Source: Flabesymbios commensalis
Taxonomy: Eukaryota > Annelida > Polychaeta > Terebellida > Flabelligeridae
NCBI GenBank assembly: GCA_964017125.1
Contig: OZ024915.1
Span: 21,916,437 to 21,980,436, forward strand
Direction: 5' to 3'
Length of the DNA: 64,000 nucleotides
A program made the position numbers and the translations under genes. The notes under the pieces are model-generated. The model was not told where the DNA came from and did no database searches. It worked only from the letters and a program-made list of their open reading frames with translations. Positions 24,301 through 29,169 of this stretch are shown piece by piece. Position 1 is the first letter of the stretch; the number at the start of each line of letters is the position of its first letter.

Positions 24301-25577
24301 GAACTTACCTTTGCTGGCTTGCCTCTACTAGCTTTCTTATTTGATTTTTGGTGAGCAATCAGACGTCCAATATGAGCAGTTGCCTCATTGTGAACCACCT
24401 TCAACACCAGAGTCCCTTCAACATTTCTAACAGAGACAAAATGGATTTCATTCACTTTTTTCAATTACTAGAAAATTTTAATTTTTTTTAATGATCAGCA
24501 ATCTTTGCTACGGATGTCTCTTCGAAGATTAATAAATTAGGTTATCAATTTGGGTCAAAAAGATATATTATTGGTTTGAAAAAATATATATTTCTAAATA
24601 GACATCAATTTTATAGGTCTTCGGCATTTCCCCCTGAAAAGATAAGGGATGATACAGGTACACTATAAACATGCCAGCAGTATTGCCTCAACAAACCTGC
24701 TCACGTTGACCGTATCAGGAATGCTTCTGATAAACTCCTGAAGAGAATTATAGCCAAGGTCAGAATATGGGACACCTCCCCCAAAGAAGGTCCGGTAGTC
24801 CTCTGTAACAGAATATCAACAAAATATGTAACAGGTCTAGATAAAATAAAGAAATGCCTAGTAATGGTGGCGAGATTCCAAATCTCTTGACATTCCCTTG
24901 TTTAATCAGCAAGTCATAAAATATTAAAATTTAGAATTTTATGATCGGTTGGCAATTAAAACTAGATGTGCCTGTTTTAAGCATCACTGTTAGATATCAC
25001 CAGTTTAGTCCAACACAAAACAAGATGGCTCTCATACGTTTTTGGTGGATTCCTAGCAAAAGTTAATCAGAATATATCAAAATAATTTCCACAAGAAACC
25101 TCTTAAATTTGGTGATTTCCCACTGAACTTATTATCTGCCATCATTTAAAGTCAATAACGGCCTCAAAATCAAAGGTAAAAAATTAGGTCAAAGGTTACA
25201 ACACCCAAAAAGCACATAATATTACAAATGTATGACAAAGTTAAAAATATTGTGGTTTCGTACATTTTTAGATTCCTGATTTAGCCCTATGAGAATCATG
25301 TTGTGCAAAACTGAATAGTACTGCCATATAATTACTGTGATACTTTATTTCCATATACATTAGATATATATATATCTATATCCACATATATCTATAAATC
25401 TATATAAATATATCTATATCTATATTACATCTATTATATACAAATAAAATATCATTATGCCATTTTACAAAGCATAAGAAGATTAAACACACTGTCAAGA
25501 TGTTTTGCCAATACTCCCTCCTTCACTGGGGCCAGAATTGACCTCAGGTTCTTCTTAATGTCATCTAATTCTGGCAT
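960..25577 (-). CDS. TDRD7: TDRD7-like LOTUS/dsRBD/Tudor germ-granule protein, 28 coding exons, 3' end outside window
   Basis: I assembled 28 coding exons on the minus strand, all with GT donors, AG acceptors and matching phases. They give 1,201 residues with no stop, and the gene runs off the left edge. Domain order is LOTUS (1-103), linker with peptide repeats (104-362), dsRBD (363-436), LOTUS (467-522), then Tudor domains at about 537-661, 727-847 and 928-1043, and the start of a fourth at 1147-1201. LOTUS plus several Tudor domains is the TDRD7 layout; TDRD5 has LOTUS domains but a single Tudor. Known TDRD7 proteins act in germ granules: LOTUS domains bind Vasa-type helicases and Tudor domains bind methylated arginines of Piwi-type proteins. 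That role is inferred here by homology. The central dsRBD is unusual relative to vertebrate TDRD7. Exon coordinates are in the domain entries below. Confidence 0.82.
2287..2515. mobile_element. TTAA-type hairpin MITE, family B (degenerate)
   Basis: Starts TTACCCTTGAAGCGCTGA and ends GCACTGTAAGGGTTTA, matching the complete family B copies at 19087 and 20457. Near its right end is the family hairpin centred on the CAGAATCTGACG motif. It lies in the intron between exons 25 and 26 of the TDRD7-like gene. Confidence 0.65.
2470..2955. repeat. three tandem copies of a 163-bp segment that includes the end of a B-family MITE
   Basis: The motif AATCTGACGTCTCGACTAAA starts at 2470, 2634 and 2797, so the period is 163-164 bp. 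Each unit carries the right end of the B-family MITE plus flanking intron. Copies 2 and 3 share variants absent from copy 1, indicating two successive duplications. Confidence 0.8.
3919..4076. mobile_element. TTAA-flanked hairpin MITE, family A-like
   Basis: TTAACCCCTAAAGCCCTGAA at the left and GTGTAAGGGTTTAA at the right, with an internal inverted pair around CTTGAAG...CTTCAAG. It sits directly upstream (in plus coordinates) of the exon 24 donor. Flanking TTAA and terminal CCC...GGG fit a piggyBac-type non-autonomous element. Confidence 0.65.
4082..5126 (-). CDS. TDRD7: TDRD7-like exons 23-24: third Tudor domain
   Basis: Exon 23 (5004-5126) encodes RMHTVECYASCVTDSGSIYL and a helix-rich LEELREELMEFE. 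Exon 24 (4082-4306, 75 codons) encodes VGQLYVARNCVDSMWYRARV, then ADVFYIDYGNRDTVPL, then HLLTLPYQ. This is a textbook extended Tudor: WYRARV followed by VFYIDYGN, with a complete aromatic cage set (W/Y, Y, Y) and the Asn that contacts methylarginine in known structures. Of the Tudor domains here it is the most canonical and therefore the best candidate for ligand binding. Confidence 0.85.
5222..5475. mobile_element. B-family TTAA MITE in inverted orientation (rearranged)
   Basis: The internal order is reversed relative to the copy at 19087: the CCCGCACT end comes first and GAGCGCTTTAAAGG later, followed by a second CCCGCACTAAAAGGGTTAA end. This looks like one B copy inserted into or fused with another. 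It lies in the intron between exons 22 and 23. Confidence 0.55.
5656..6403 (-). CDS. TDRD7: TDRD7-like exons 21-22: segment between Tudor domains 2 and 3
   Basis: Exon 21 is 6291-6403 and exon 22 is 5656-5782. They encode AINCKLTGLESFEKDMEV, then LGMTCVAEIND, then FVGMVSVTLWETSEDPDVPD and an acidic tail ending LSPRLPA. The 'a..C.L.gl' opening is the typical start of the SN-like half after a Tudor core (compare 'a.eC.LagI' in TDRD proteins), followed by strands of the same fold. Phases 2/1 match between the exons. Several B- and D-family MITEs occupy the flanking introns. Confidence 0.75.
6487..6724. mobile_element. complete TTAA-flanked MITE, family D
   Basis: Begins TTAACCCTTTTAGGCATGAA and ends with GAGGGTTTAAAGGGTTAA. 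An internal inverted repeat around CATCTTCATCCACTACAAG and its complement would form a hairpin. TTAA at both edges and CCCTTT/AAAGGG ends match piggyBac-type elements. Related copies lie near 21081 and 50325. Confidence 0.75.
6734..10740 (-). CDS. TDRD7: TDRD7-like exons 18-20: second Tudor domain, interrupted by the 58-bp decoy-donor array
   Basis: Exons are 10640-10740, 9493-9657 and 6734-6829. They encode KLPESNDWEVYISYVN, then YIPEVNQLCAIRTYLEED with WYRGRVISITELK, then VEVYFLDYGDTDIVEQ and LPAKFLQLPFQ. The Tudor core WYRGRV...YFLDYGD is intact. Exon 19 ends at 9493 with the donor AAG|gtaaat. Immediately downstream, in the intron, the last 40 bases of exon 19 plus the donor are repeated about 40 times. 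The array changes neither the frame nor the real splice sites, but it places many look-alike donors next to the true one. Confidence 0.82.
7212..9492 (-). repeat. 58-bp minisatellite, about 40 units, each carrying a Tudor-exon end and a 5' splice site
   Basis: The array has a 58-bp period (for example, the same 10-mer starts at 7321 and 7379). Each unit, read on the minus strand, holds about 40 nt that would encode WYRGRVISITELK and then the donor gtaaat plus about 18 nt of intron. The unit at 9493 is the functional exon 19. The other 39 or so are intronic and lack any acceptor. Units near 7,275, 7,672 and 8,580 carry gtaagt, a better match to the donor consensus than the real site. Reading past any donor gives V-N-stop or V-S-stop. 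Small base changes scatter through the units, so the array is not perfectly homogenised. Confidence 0.95.
9961..10204. mobile_element. A-family hairpin MITE
   Basis: Contains the A-family stem (ACTTGAAGTTGTG-type arms around CTCGCTACCGCGAC) and a right end TCAGTGCTCTAGGGGTTGA. It lies in the intron between exons 18 and 19. The ends are worn; TTAA is not exact. Confidence 0.6.
11321..12165 (-). CDS. TDRD7: TDRD7-like exons 16-17: segment between Tudor domains 1 and 2
   Basis: Exon 16 is 12072-12165 and exon 17 is 11321-11422; phases fit both neighbours. They encode GKTWNQNTIAEFEDVAQDKI, FFMDVIE, VSVQLTDVNDSNFQISDHL and a tail ending LRYDLP. This is the SN-like half that follows each Tudor core in multi-Tudor proteins: 'W...a...F', then beta strands resembling 'v.l.D..g.n.'. 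No catalytic residues are expected or seen. It packs against the Tudor core structurally in known extended Tudor domains. Confidence 0.75.
12214..12456. mobile_element. A-family TTAA hairpin MITE
   Basis: TTAAACCCTAGAGCACTGA at the left and CAGTGTTCAAAGGGTTAT at the right form short terminal inverted repeats, with the A-family stem inside. It is located in the intron between exons 15 and 16. Confidence 0.65.
12537..15690 (-). CDS. TDRD7: TDRD7-like exons 12-15: first Tudor domain
   Basis: Exons are 15647-15690, 15097-15208, 14506-14625 and 12537-12677. The reading is KVEVVHTVDPFLFYVHLID, then a region ending in LEVGTYCIAQHTDDCFYRG, then LELDISYIDYGNFETV, then CRLQHAYPIE. These are the extended-Tudor hallmarks: the SN-like first strand, the C-x-A...(D)-x-x-F/W-Y-R-G strand, and the V-x-Y-I-D-Y-G-N turn. 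The aromatic cage candidates are the F-Y pair of DDCFYRG and the Y residues of YIDYGN, so methylarginine binding looks possible. A SINE copy lies in the intron between exons 14 and 15. Confidence 0.8.
12943..13100. mobile_element. A-variant hairpin MITE (right end unclear)
   Basis: TTAACCCTTCAACTGCAAAA begins the element. A strong stem follows: CACTTGAAGTTGTGTCTCGC with its complement ending at about 13033. The right terminus could not be placed. Confidence 0.5.
13534..13818 (-). mobile_element. two-headed tRNA-derived SINE with 19-bp target duplication
   Basis: On the minus strand there is a first tRNA-like head with an A-box-like TAGTGGTTAGCA and B-box-like GGTTCGTTTCC, a short linker (AAGAAACA...TTGTGGGGAG), then a second tRNA-like head with GTGACCGAGAGGTAGCG and a B-box-like region, then a tail. 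It is flanked by the perfect direct repeat CCCTATAGAGTTCATTAGA at 13515-13533 and 13819-13837. This shows retroposition into the TDRD7-like intron. A fuller-identity copy is at 49205. Confidence 0.82.
14230..14480. mobile_element. A2-variant hairpin MITE
   Basis: Contains the stem around GTCTCGCTACCGCGATCC and the body shared with the element at 20902, including CAAAACAGATTAAAAATGAC. The ends are degenerate. It lies just right of exon 14 in the intron between exons 14 and 15. Confidence 0.5.
15377..15606. mobile_element. A-family hairpin MITE (degenerate)
   Basis: TTAACCACTGGTGTAATGAA at the left and GTGTTCTAAGGGTTAG at the right, with a shortened central stem. Body sequence (CAAGATTGAAAGCATATTTT) matches the copy at 16424. 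Confidence 0.6.
15865..16269. mobile_element. F-family hairpin MITE with a nested TA-flanked MITE
   Basis: Left end AATAAACCCTGAGCTGCTGA and right end GGCCTAGCAAGACAAGGGTTAA; the F stem is AAGCTGAAATTG...CAATTTCCAGCTT. A second element interrupts it at 15960-16165. Similar F sequences occur at 1-110, 493 and 42402. Confidence 0.6.
15960..16165. mobile_element. TA-flanked MITE (family G), nested in the F element
   Basis: Perfect terminal inverted repeats CTGTAGATCTGGTAATATTC / GAATATTACCAGATCTACAG with TA on both sides; internal sequence is rich in TTCGCGAA-type motifs. TA target duplication fits the Tc1/mariner superfamily. A second copy is at 58226, and a fragment at about 3718-3790. Confidence 0.85.
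16424..16661. mobile_element. complete TTAA-flanked hairpin MITE, family A
   Basis: TTAACCCTTAGCGCACTAAG at the left; TTAGTGTCCTAAGGGTTAA at the right. Ends are imperfect inverted repeats and both edges carry TTAA. The central stem is ACTTGAAGTTGTG-type. This is the best-preserved A copy in the window. Confidence 0.8.
16694..20259 (-). CDS. TDRD7: TDRD7-like exons 8-11: short linker and second LOTUS domain
   Basis: Exons 8 (20224-20259, only 36 nt) and 9 (19861-19913) encode a polar linker. Exons 10 (17840-17973) and 11 (16694-16727, 34 nt) encode the second LOTUS domain: LLMRRPNGLWNTRLAQEYED, then FFKKTPPSDLMKLYEGW, then VVGTDKKIIFP. The 'nG-W...L...Y...F....P.dL..L...W' pattern matches the later LOTUS repeats of TDRD7. 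The two micro-exons are supported by consistent phase and clear splice sites on both sides. The introns around them are long and contain many hairpin MITEs, so these tiny exons are easy to miss in automated annotation. Confidence 0.78.
17220..17800. mobile_element. composite of A- and B-family MITEs
   Basis: Outer sequence has A-type stems (CACTTGAAGTTGTG copies) with a right end GTGAAGGGTTAA near 17798. Inside, from about 17488 (TTTAACCTTTAAAGCGCTAA) to 17752 (GCACTGTAAGAGTT), is a B-family element with a near-perfect hairpin around GTCAGAATCTGACG. Nested insertion is the simplest reading. Confidence 0.6.
18015..18125. mobile_element. small CCCAGCAAACACGAG-type MITE (degenerate)
   Basis: Left part AGCAAACACGAGATTTTAAA and a body with GTTGGGCCAGTGTTG...GTGGACCAAT, ending near CATGTTGACTGGG. 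Same family as 29069 and 31134. Confidence 0.5.
18549..18940. mobile_element. MITE with 15-bp perfect TIR GTTTGTTTCCGATTT
   Basis: Left GTTTGTTTCCGATTT and right AAATCGGAAACAAAC are exact complements. The interior is low complexity, including TTTTATTTTA runs and an (A)n(T)n block at 18830-18873. A related segment begins at about 44671 (TTTGTTTCCGATTACC). Confidence 0.7.
19087..19320. mobile_element. complete TTAA-flanked MITE, family B
   Basis: TTAACCCTTAAAGCGCTGG at the left and GTGCTGAAAGGTTTAA at the right. The interior carries the ACAGTGTGGGGATCGACTTT block and the TCTGACG hairpin. A related, more divergent B2 copy covers roughly 19468-19700. Confidence 0.75.
19704..19793. mobile_element. 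90-bp TTAA-flanked near-perfect hairpin, family C
   Basis: Almost the whole element is one inverted repeat: TTAACCCTTTCACCACTGAA opens it and CCAGTGGTGAAAGGGTTAA closes it, with the loop around GCTGAATGCCATAGCATTCA. A second copy is at 21291. Such a compact palindrome with a TTAA edge is a minimal piggyBac-type MITE. Confidence 0.85.
20457..20682. mobile_element. complete TTAA-flanked MITE, family B
   Basis: TTAACCCTTACAACGCTGA at the left and CCTGTAAGGGTTAA at the right; interior contains GTGCGGGGATCGACTTCTAC and the complementary half. Located in the intron between exons 7 and 8. Confidence 0.78.
20902..21416. mobile_element. three-layer nest: A2 MITE holding D and C elements
   Basis: An A2 body (20902-21082, ending CAAAACAGATTA) resumes at about 21384 (ATTAAAAACGACTATAG) and ends GTTGTAAGGGTTAA near 21414. 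Between them are a D-family copy (about 21081-21294) and a C-family 90-bp hairpin (21291-21380). The undisturbed A2 copy at 14230 shows the two A2 parts are normally contiguous. Confidence 0.65.
21742..22641 (-). CDS. TDRD7: TDRD7-like exons 6-7: double-stranded RNA-binding domain
   Basis: Exon 6 is 22492-22641 and exon 7 is 21742-21813, with matching phases. They encode a compact domain running DYRMLLGQYLSRNHLPKLEF, then SVTIEDKIYGSLG, then FRSKREAEAAVAKTACEKLL. This matches the dsRBD alpha-beta-beta-beta-alpha pattern, including the second-helix signature SK(R)-x-AE-x-x-VAK-x-A. A dsRBD between two LOTUS domains is not a feature I know from vertebrate TDRD7, though LOTUS/OST-HTH proteins elsewhere combine with RNA-binding modules. 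The implied role is contact with structured RNA such as piRNA precursors or target transcripts; this is inferred. Confidence 0.8.
22069..22304. mobile_element. complete TTAA-flanked MITE, family B
   Basis: TTAACCCTTACAAAACTGAA at the left and GCACTGAAAGGGTTAA at the right; central hairpin AATCTGACGTCTACAGAC with its complement. Located in the intron between exons 6 and 7. Confidence 0.78.
23054..23980 (-). CDS. TDRD7: TDRD7-like exons 4-5: arginine/proline linker with tandem peptide repeats
   Basis: Exon 4 is 23867-23980 (38 codons, rich in P, R, H and W). Exon 5 is 23054-23717 (664 nt) and is the largest exon. Exon 5 contains about eight imperfect repeats of a 19-20-residue unit around the core SPVDSRxSN followed by AE and a basic SHxRK tail. 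The DNA repeats with a period near 57-60 bp. The segment is hydrophilic, lacks predicted globular motifs, and looks intrinsically disordered. It links the first LOTUS domain to the dsRBD. Repeated arginines suggest a possible methylation or RNA-contact surface, but that is inference only. Copy number may vary between individuals because the repeat is tandem. Confidence 0.75.
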
Positions 25578-25606
25578 TTTGTTGACTTTTCAAACTTCAT
25601 TGAGCT
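24309..25606 (-). CDS. TDRD7: TDRD7-like exons 1-3: start codon and first LOTUS domain
   Basis: The coding exons are 25493-25577 (ATG at 25577), 24697-24802 and 24309-24426. Translated, they begin MPELDDIKKNLRSIL and continue through DYRTFFGGGVPYSDLGY, EFIRSIPDTV and ATAHIGRLIAHQK. This is the winged-helix LOTUS/OST-HTH pattern: a G-x-P-Y-x-x-L-G-Y core, then a 'siPD' strand, then a final helix with 'lv..QK'. The start-codon exon probably begins at 25606, because it is preceded on the minus strand by a strong pyrimidine tract and CAG; an untranslated 5' exon should then lie upstream, but I could not place it. A 12-codon upstream ORF (25565-25600) overlaps the start codon in another frame. Start choice rests on the first in-frame ATG reading into the LOTUS domain. 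Confidence 0.8.
25355..25440. repeat. AT microsatellite, TATATC/TATAGA type
   Basis: Alternating TATATATC, CTATATCTA and TATAAATC words with little else. It lies in intron 1 of the TDRD7-like gene. Confidence 0.8.
25565..25600 (-). promoter_or_regulatory. upstream ORF overlapping the TDRD7-like start codon
   Basis: A 12-codon ORF (ATG at 25600, TAG at 25565) starts 23 nt before the main ATG and ends inside the coding region in another frame. Overlapping uORFs of this kind can lower translation of the main frame. This only matters if the transcript includes 25,578-25,606. Confidence 0.4.
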
Positions 25607-25676
25607 CTGGATAACAGAAAGAGAGAAACATTATAAACCAGTGCTTGCACGTGAACCAAGGCTAAAAATACTACAA

Positions 25677-25922
25677 TAACCCTTAGCACACTGATGTCAA
25701 CTACAGTTGACTTAGTATTGTTTTCTCATGTTTTAATTATCTTGTATAACCAGGTTTTTAAAATTAAACATGTCTCAAATCTGTGTTAATCATATACATT
25801 TCAACCTAGATTTTGCAAATTGAACTAATTTTTAGTCACTTGAAGTTGTGAAACGCGGTACAGAGACACAACTTCAAGTGGCTGAAAATTTGAATTTCTT
25901 GGCTCAGTGCTCTAAGGGTTAA
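25677..25922. mobile_element. A-family MITE upstream of the TDRD7-like start exon
   Basis: ATAACCCTTAGCACACTGA at the left and CAGTGCTCTAAGGGTTAA at the right, in inverted orientation relative to 16424 (the stem lies in the right half). It sits about 70 bp upstream of the ATG exon. Confidence 0.7.
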
Positions 25923-26054
25923 GGTGTCAGGGTGGTGTTAAAATTCTCTGCAAGCCATTCTAAAGCTATTTTTAGATCAGGCCTTCATCTATGCAGAATA
26001 TAGTTCTTCCAACATTTACTAGTACTCAGTGTACATTTATGTGCATTTAAAAAA

Positions 26055-26360
26055 TGGCTCACTCTCTGCATCTCACTCACTCATCCACTCCACACCACTC
26101 ATCTAACTTTTTCACATCACTCACAGTCACTCATACTCTCACATTTCACTGATCTGCTCCATATCGTTCTCTCATCTTCTCACCTCACTCACTCATCCTC
26201 TCCATATACTCATTCATTCTCACCACATCGCTCACTTATCCACCCCGCCTCACTCACACATGCTCCCTACCTTACTCATCCTCTCCACCTCACTCACTCA
26301 TCCTCCCCCCCACCTCACTCACTCACCCTTTCCACCTCAATCACTCACTCATCCCCACAA
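26055..26360. repeat. degenerate CTCACTCATCC-type minisatellite
   Basis: Strongly pyrimidine-biased plus strand with repeated CACTCACTCATCC words of irregular spacing. The region 25,923-27,030 otherwise shows only a B-family MITE end near 26,780-26,825 and no gene. Confidence 0.7.
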
Positions 26361-27039
26361 GTTTGTCATCTATCTTTTAACCATTTAGCCCAAACACTGA
26401 ACTTTTTGCATCTTGTAGCATATTTCAAAAAAAGTAATTCTAAAAGAGAAAAGTTTCATATCCATTGTGCATTGTAGCTCACAGACATATAAACATATTC
26501 CCATGATTTGCTTGCTACAATGCAGATTCATTTGTGGCCCAATCGGCCAATGGCTCTGACATTAATACAACACTTGACCCATTTTCTTGTAGCACATCCC
26601 TCTCATAGAATATAACCAAAATAAAACATGTTATAACAATCTCGAAGTCTGTGTTCGCAGGTCGTTAACAATATATAACTGATCTGTGCCAGAAACAAAT
26701 ATCATTGGTGAAAAAAAAGTTGTTACTCCCAGGAGTCGTTGAGCTCAGATTTCACTGTATAAATACTTGGCTCTTTCAGTGCGGGGATTCCTGCATTTAA
26801 AGACAAGGTCGATCCCCGTGATAAGAAAGTCAAATATGTAATAACTAAAAGGGTCACCATTTTTATTAACAAAAACTGGGGTGTCCCTCCCCCCGCAGCA
26901 TAAAGGTTGATAGCTAACAAATGTAGTGTCAATGGATTTTGTAATTAATGTTAATAAATGGCTCTGACCTCCCATGTGATTTATATTTGCCATTGCAGTA
27001 ATATTTTCCATCATAATCTGTCTAGGGCTTTGTTTTTTT

Positions 27040-27206
27040 TTGGACACATGTGACATTTGGGACATATAGGACACATGGAACATTTGGGACACATGACCAG
27101 TTGGGACACATGGGACTATTGGGACATTTGGAACATTTGTGACATATGGGCCATTTGAGACACATGGGACATTTTGGACACATGGGCCATTTGGGACTCT
27201 GGGACA
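27040..27206. repeat. GACACATGGGACATTTG minisatellite, resumed at 27440-27505
   Basis: Irregular units of 9-18 bp built from GACACATGGG and GACATTTGGG. The same units resume after the MITE at 27212-27434, which therefore inserted inside the array. The array yields open frames that look like peptides but are repeat artefacts. Confidence 0.8.
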
Positions 27207-27211
27207 TATGA

Positions 27212-27434
27212 CTGGGTGAGCGCTAGCACTCGCCACATCGCCAAATGCTAAACAATTTCCGTTGTGGCTAAAAGTATTCGGACCTCTTTCGCCACCACTA
27301 ATTAGATGTGGCGAAATACCTCAGACATGTCTTTGATGTTCTTAGATATTCTCATATGGCTGAACAAAATTATGTCTCTTTAGCCACAGTCACAGGATGT
27401 AACTAATTTCATTCCCATTCAAGTGCCCACTCAG
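27212..27434. mobile_element. 223-bp MITE with 5-bp target duplication TATGA
   Basis: Ends CTGGGTGAGCGCTAGCAC and GTGCCCACTCAG are imperfect inverted repeats. TATGA directly precedes (27207-27211) and follows (27435-27439) the element. A second copy in the opposite orientation lies at 28674. A 5-bp duplication is known for Transib, but these ends do not start with CAC, so the superfamily is uncertain. Confidence 0.82.
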
Positions 27435-28673
27435 TATGAGACACCTAGGACATATGAAACACTTGGGATAATTGGGATTAAATACTTGGGACACTTGGGC
27501 CGTTTAGGGGGCATAGCCCCTCTGTAAATTTTATGTTGGTTCCATAATGTTGGTTCAAAGCTGGGCCAGTCATTCATGCATTATTGGATAAGTACTTTGC
27601 ACAAAAAGCAACGCAACAATTTTAAAATGCTTTTATTTCGTGTGATTTATCCAAAACCTTTCGATTGATTTAAATAATGTCAACCGGTATGTATCCGCAT
27701 TTTGTGTTTTGACATCAATAATGGACAAATGCCCTTCAAATCGAAGAAAGTCAATTTTCAAGGTCATGGGCCAACTGACTATGATCCCAATAGGCAAGTC
27801 ATCTGAAATAAGGCAATTATGCGGGCTGGGGGGGGGGGGGGACAAAGTCATTTTTCAAAAAAAGTATATTAAGTTCATTTGTGCAAAAATGATGGGTTGA
27901 TGAAAATGACTCGTTTGACAACTGTGCAGCGTGAGCCTGTCTCTCCATGTATTTCTATGGCAGTCGGCGGTTTGGCTACAGCTGAAATTGCCGGAAAACA
28001 GGCTAGCAATACTGATATTTAACACCAGATTTCAAGCTACAAATGAATTCTGATAGGCCACAATAGGAAAGTTATGGACAATTAATGCACTAAAGATCCC
28101 TGTGCGGTAGAAAAATGTGTGTTTCTGTGCAGATACTAACATTACGCATCGAGGCCAAGCGGCCACGAGTGAGTGAGGTCAGTCAATCGAGGACAGCGTT
28201 GGTCAACTTTTTCTGGCGGTGCAACATGTCTAAATGTGTCATACGCACTACTGTGGGTGACATACATCAAAAAAACAACTGGCAGATCCTCATTTTCAAT
28301 AACTAAGTAATGAGTGGTGTATTTCAGTTTCTTAAAGGATATGAAAAATTCTTAACAGTATATCGATAAAGTGGTGTTGTGTTCCTTTTTTTGTTAAGTT
28401 TATGTATTTTAACTATCTAATTTAAACGTTGGTTAAAGGGTCACGTCAATGAGACACCTACTAAGTGAACCCGTATCAGGGGCCAAGTCGCATACCAGAC
28501 TATACACACCAAACACAACACGTCAACTCAATGCCGGTTCAACGCTGGACAGTGCTTTATGTTGGTGGTTGTGTGTTCACAAAGTACAAGCTGACACCGA
28601 TCCAATGTCTGTTAAATAGTTGACTAGCGTCGCCGGTGCTGGCCAGTATTCATTCAGCCCAAGTCAGTACTTC

Positions 28674-28898
28674 CTGAGCGGGCGCTAGAATGGGAATGGA
28701 ATTAGCCACATCCTGTGGTTGTGGCTAAAGAGAATCACTTTTGTTTAGCCACATGTGAGAATATCTAAGAACAGCAGAGACATGTCTGAAGTATTTAGCC
28801 ACATCTAATTGGTGGTGACGAAAGAGGTCCAAATACTTTTAGCCACAAAGGAAATTGTTCAGCATTTGGCGATGTGGCGAGTGCTAGCGCTCACCCAG
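28674..28898. mobile_element. second copy of the 5-bp-TSD MITE, inverted, TSD ACTTC
   Basis: Starts CTGAGCGGGCGCTAG and ends GCTAGCGCTCACCCAG; ACTTC lies on both sides (28669-28673, 28899-28903). The interior matches 27212-27434 on the opposite strand, including CTGAAGTATTTAGCCACATC-type sequence. Different target duplications show two independent insertions, not one large foldback element. Confidence 0.82.
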
Positions 28899-29068
28899 AC
28901 TTCATGCTGGCGGGAGTACGAGCCCATATTATACAGCACCCCGGCACCGGACTAATGCTCATAGGTAATGCTCATAGGTTGCATAGCATAGACTGGCACA
29001 ATGCTTTGAACCGAAGCTGGGTTAAAGTTGGCCCACCGTTTGTGCCGTTGGCCCACATTTAGCGTGGC

Positions 29069-29169
29069 GCCAAACACGACACGGTAACCTAATACTGGGC
29101 TAATGTTGGGTCAGAGTCATAGACAGTGGGCCAACACTAGCCCAGCATCAACGTCTCGTGTTTGCTGGG
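29069..29169. mobile_element. about 100-bp CCAAACACG...CGTGTTTGCTGGG MITE
   Basis: Left CCAAACACGACACGG and right CGTCTCGTGTTTGCTGGG are inverted repeats; the body contains GCTAATGTTGGGTC and GTGGGCCAACACTAGCCC. Other copies: 18015, 31134, 34390, with scattered fragments at 28500-28660 and 30500-30720. Confidence 0.65.

Noticed and set aside
26745-27236. 163-residue open frame beginning MASASAHP with many V-P-N-x-P-x-V repeats
   Set aside because: It is translated through a MITE end and a GACACATGGG minisatellite; the second MITE copy at 28674-28898 produces the same MASASAHP start. No domain or splice evidence.
27212-28898. One 1.7-kb foldback transposon with 220-bp inverted ends
   Set aside because: Each end copy has its own complete termini and a different 5-bp target duplication, so they are two separate insertions.
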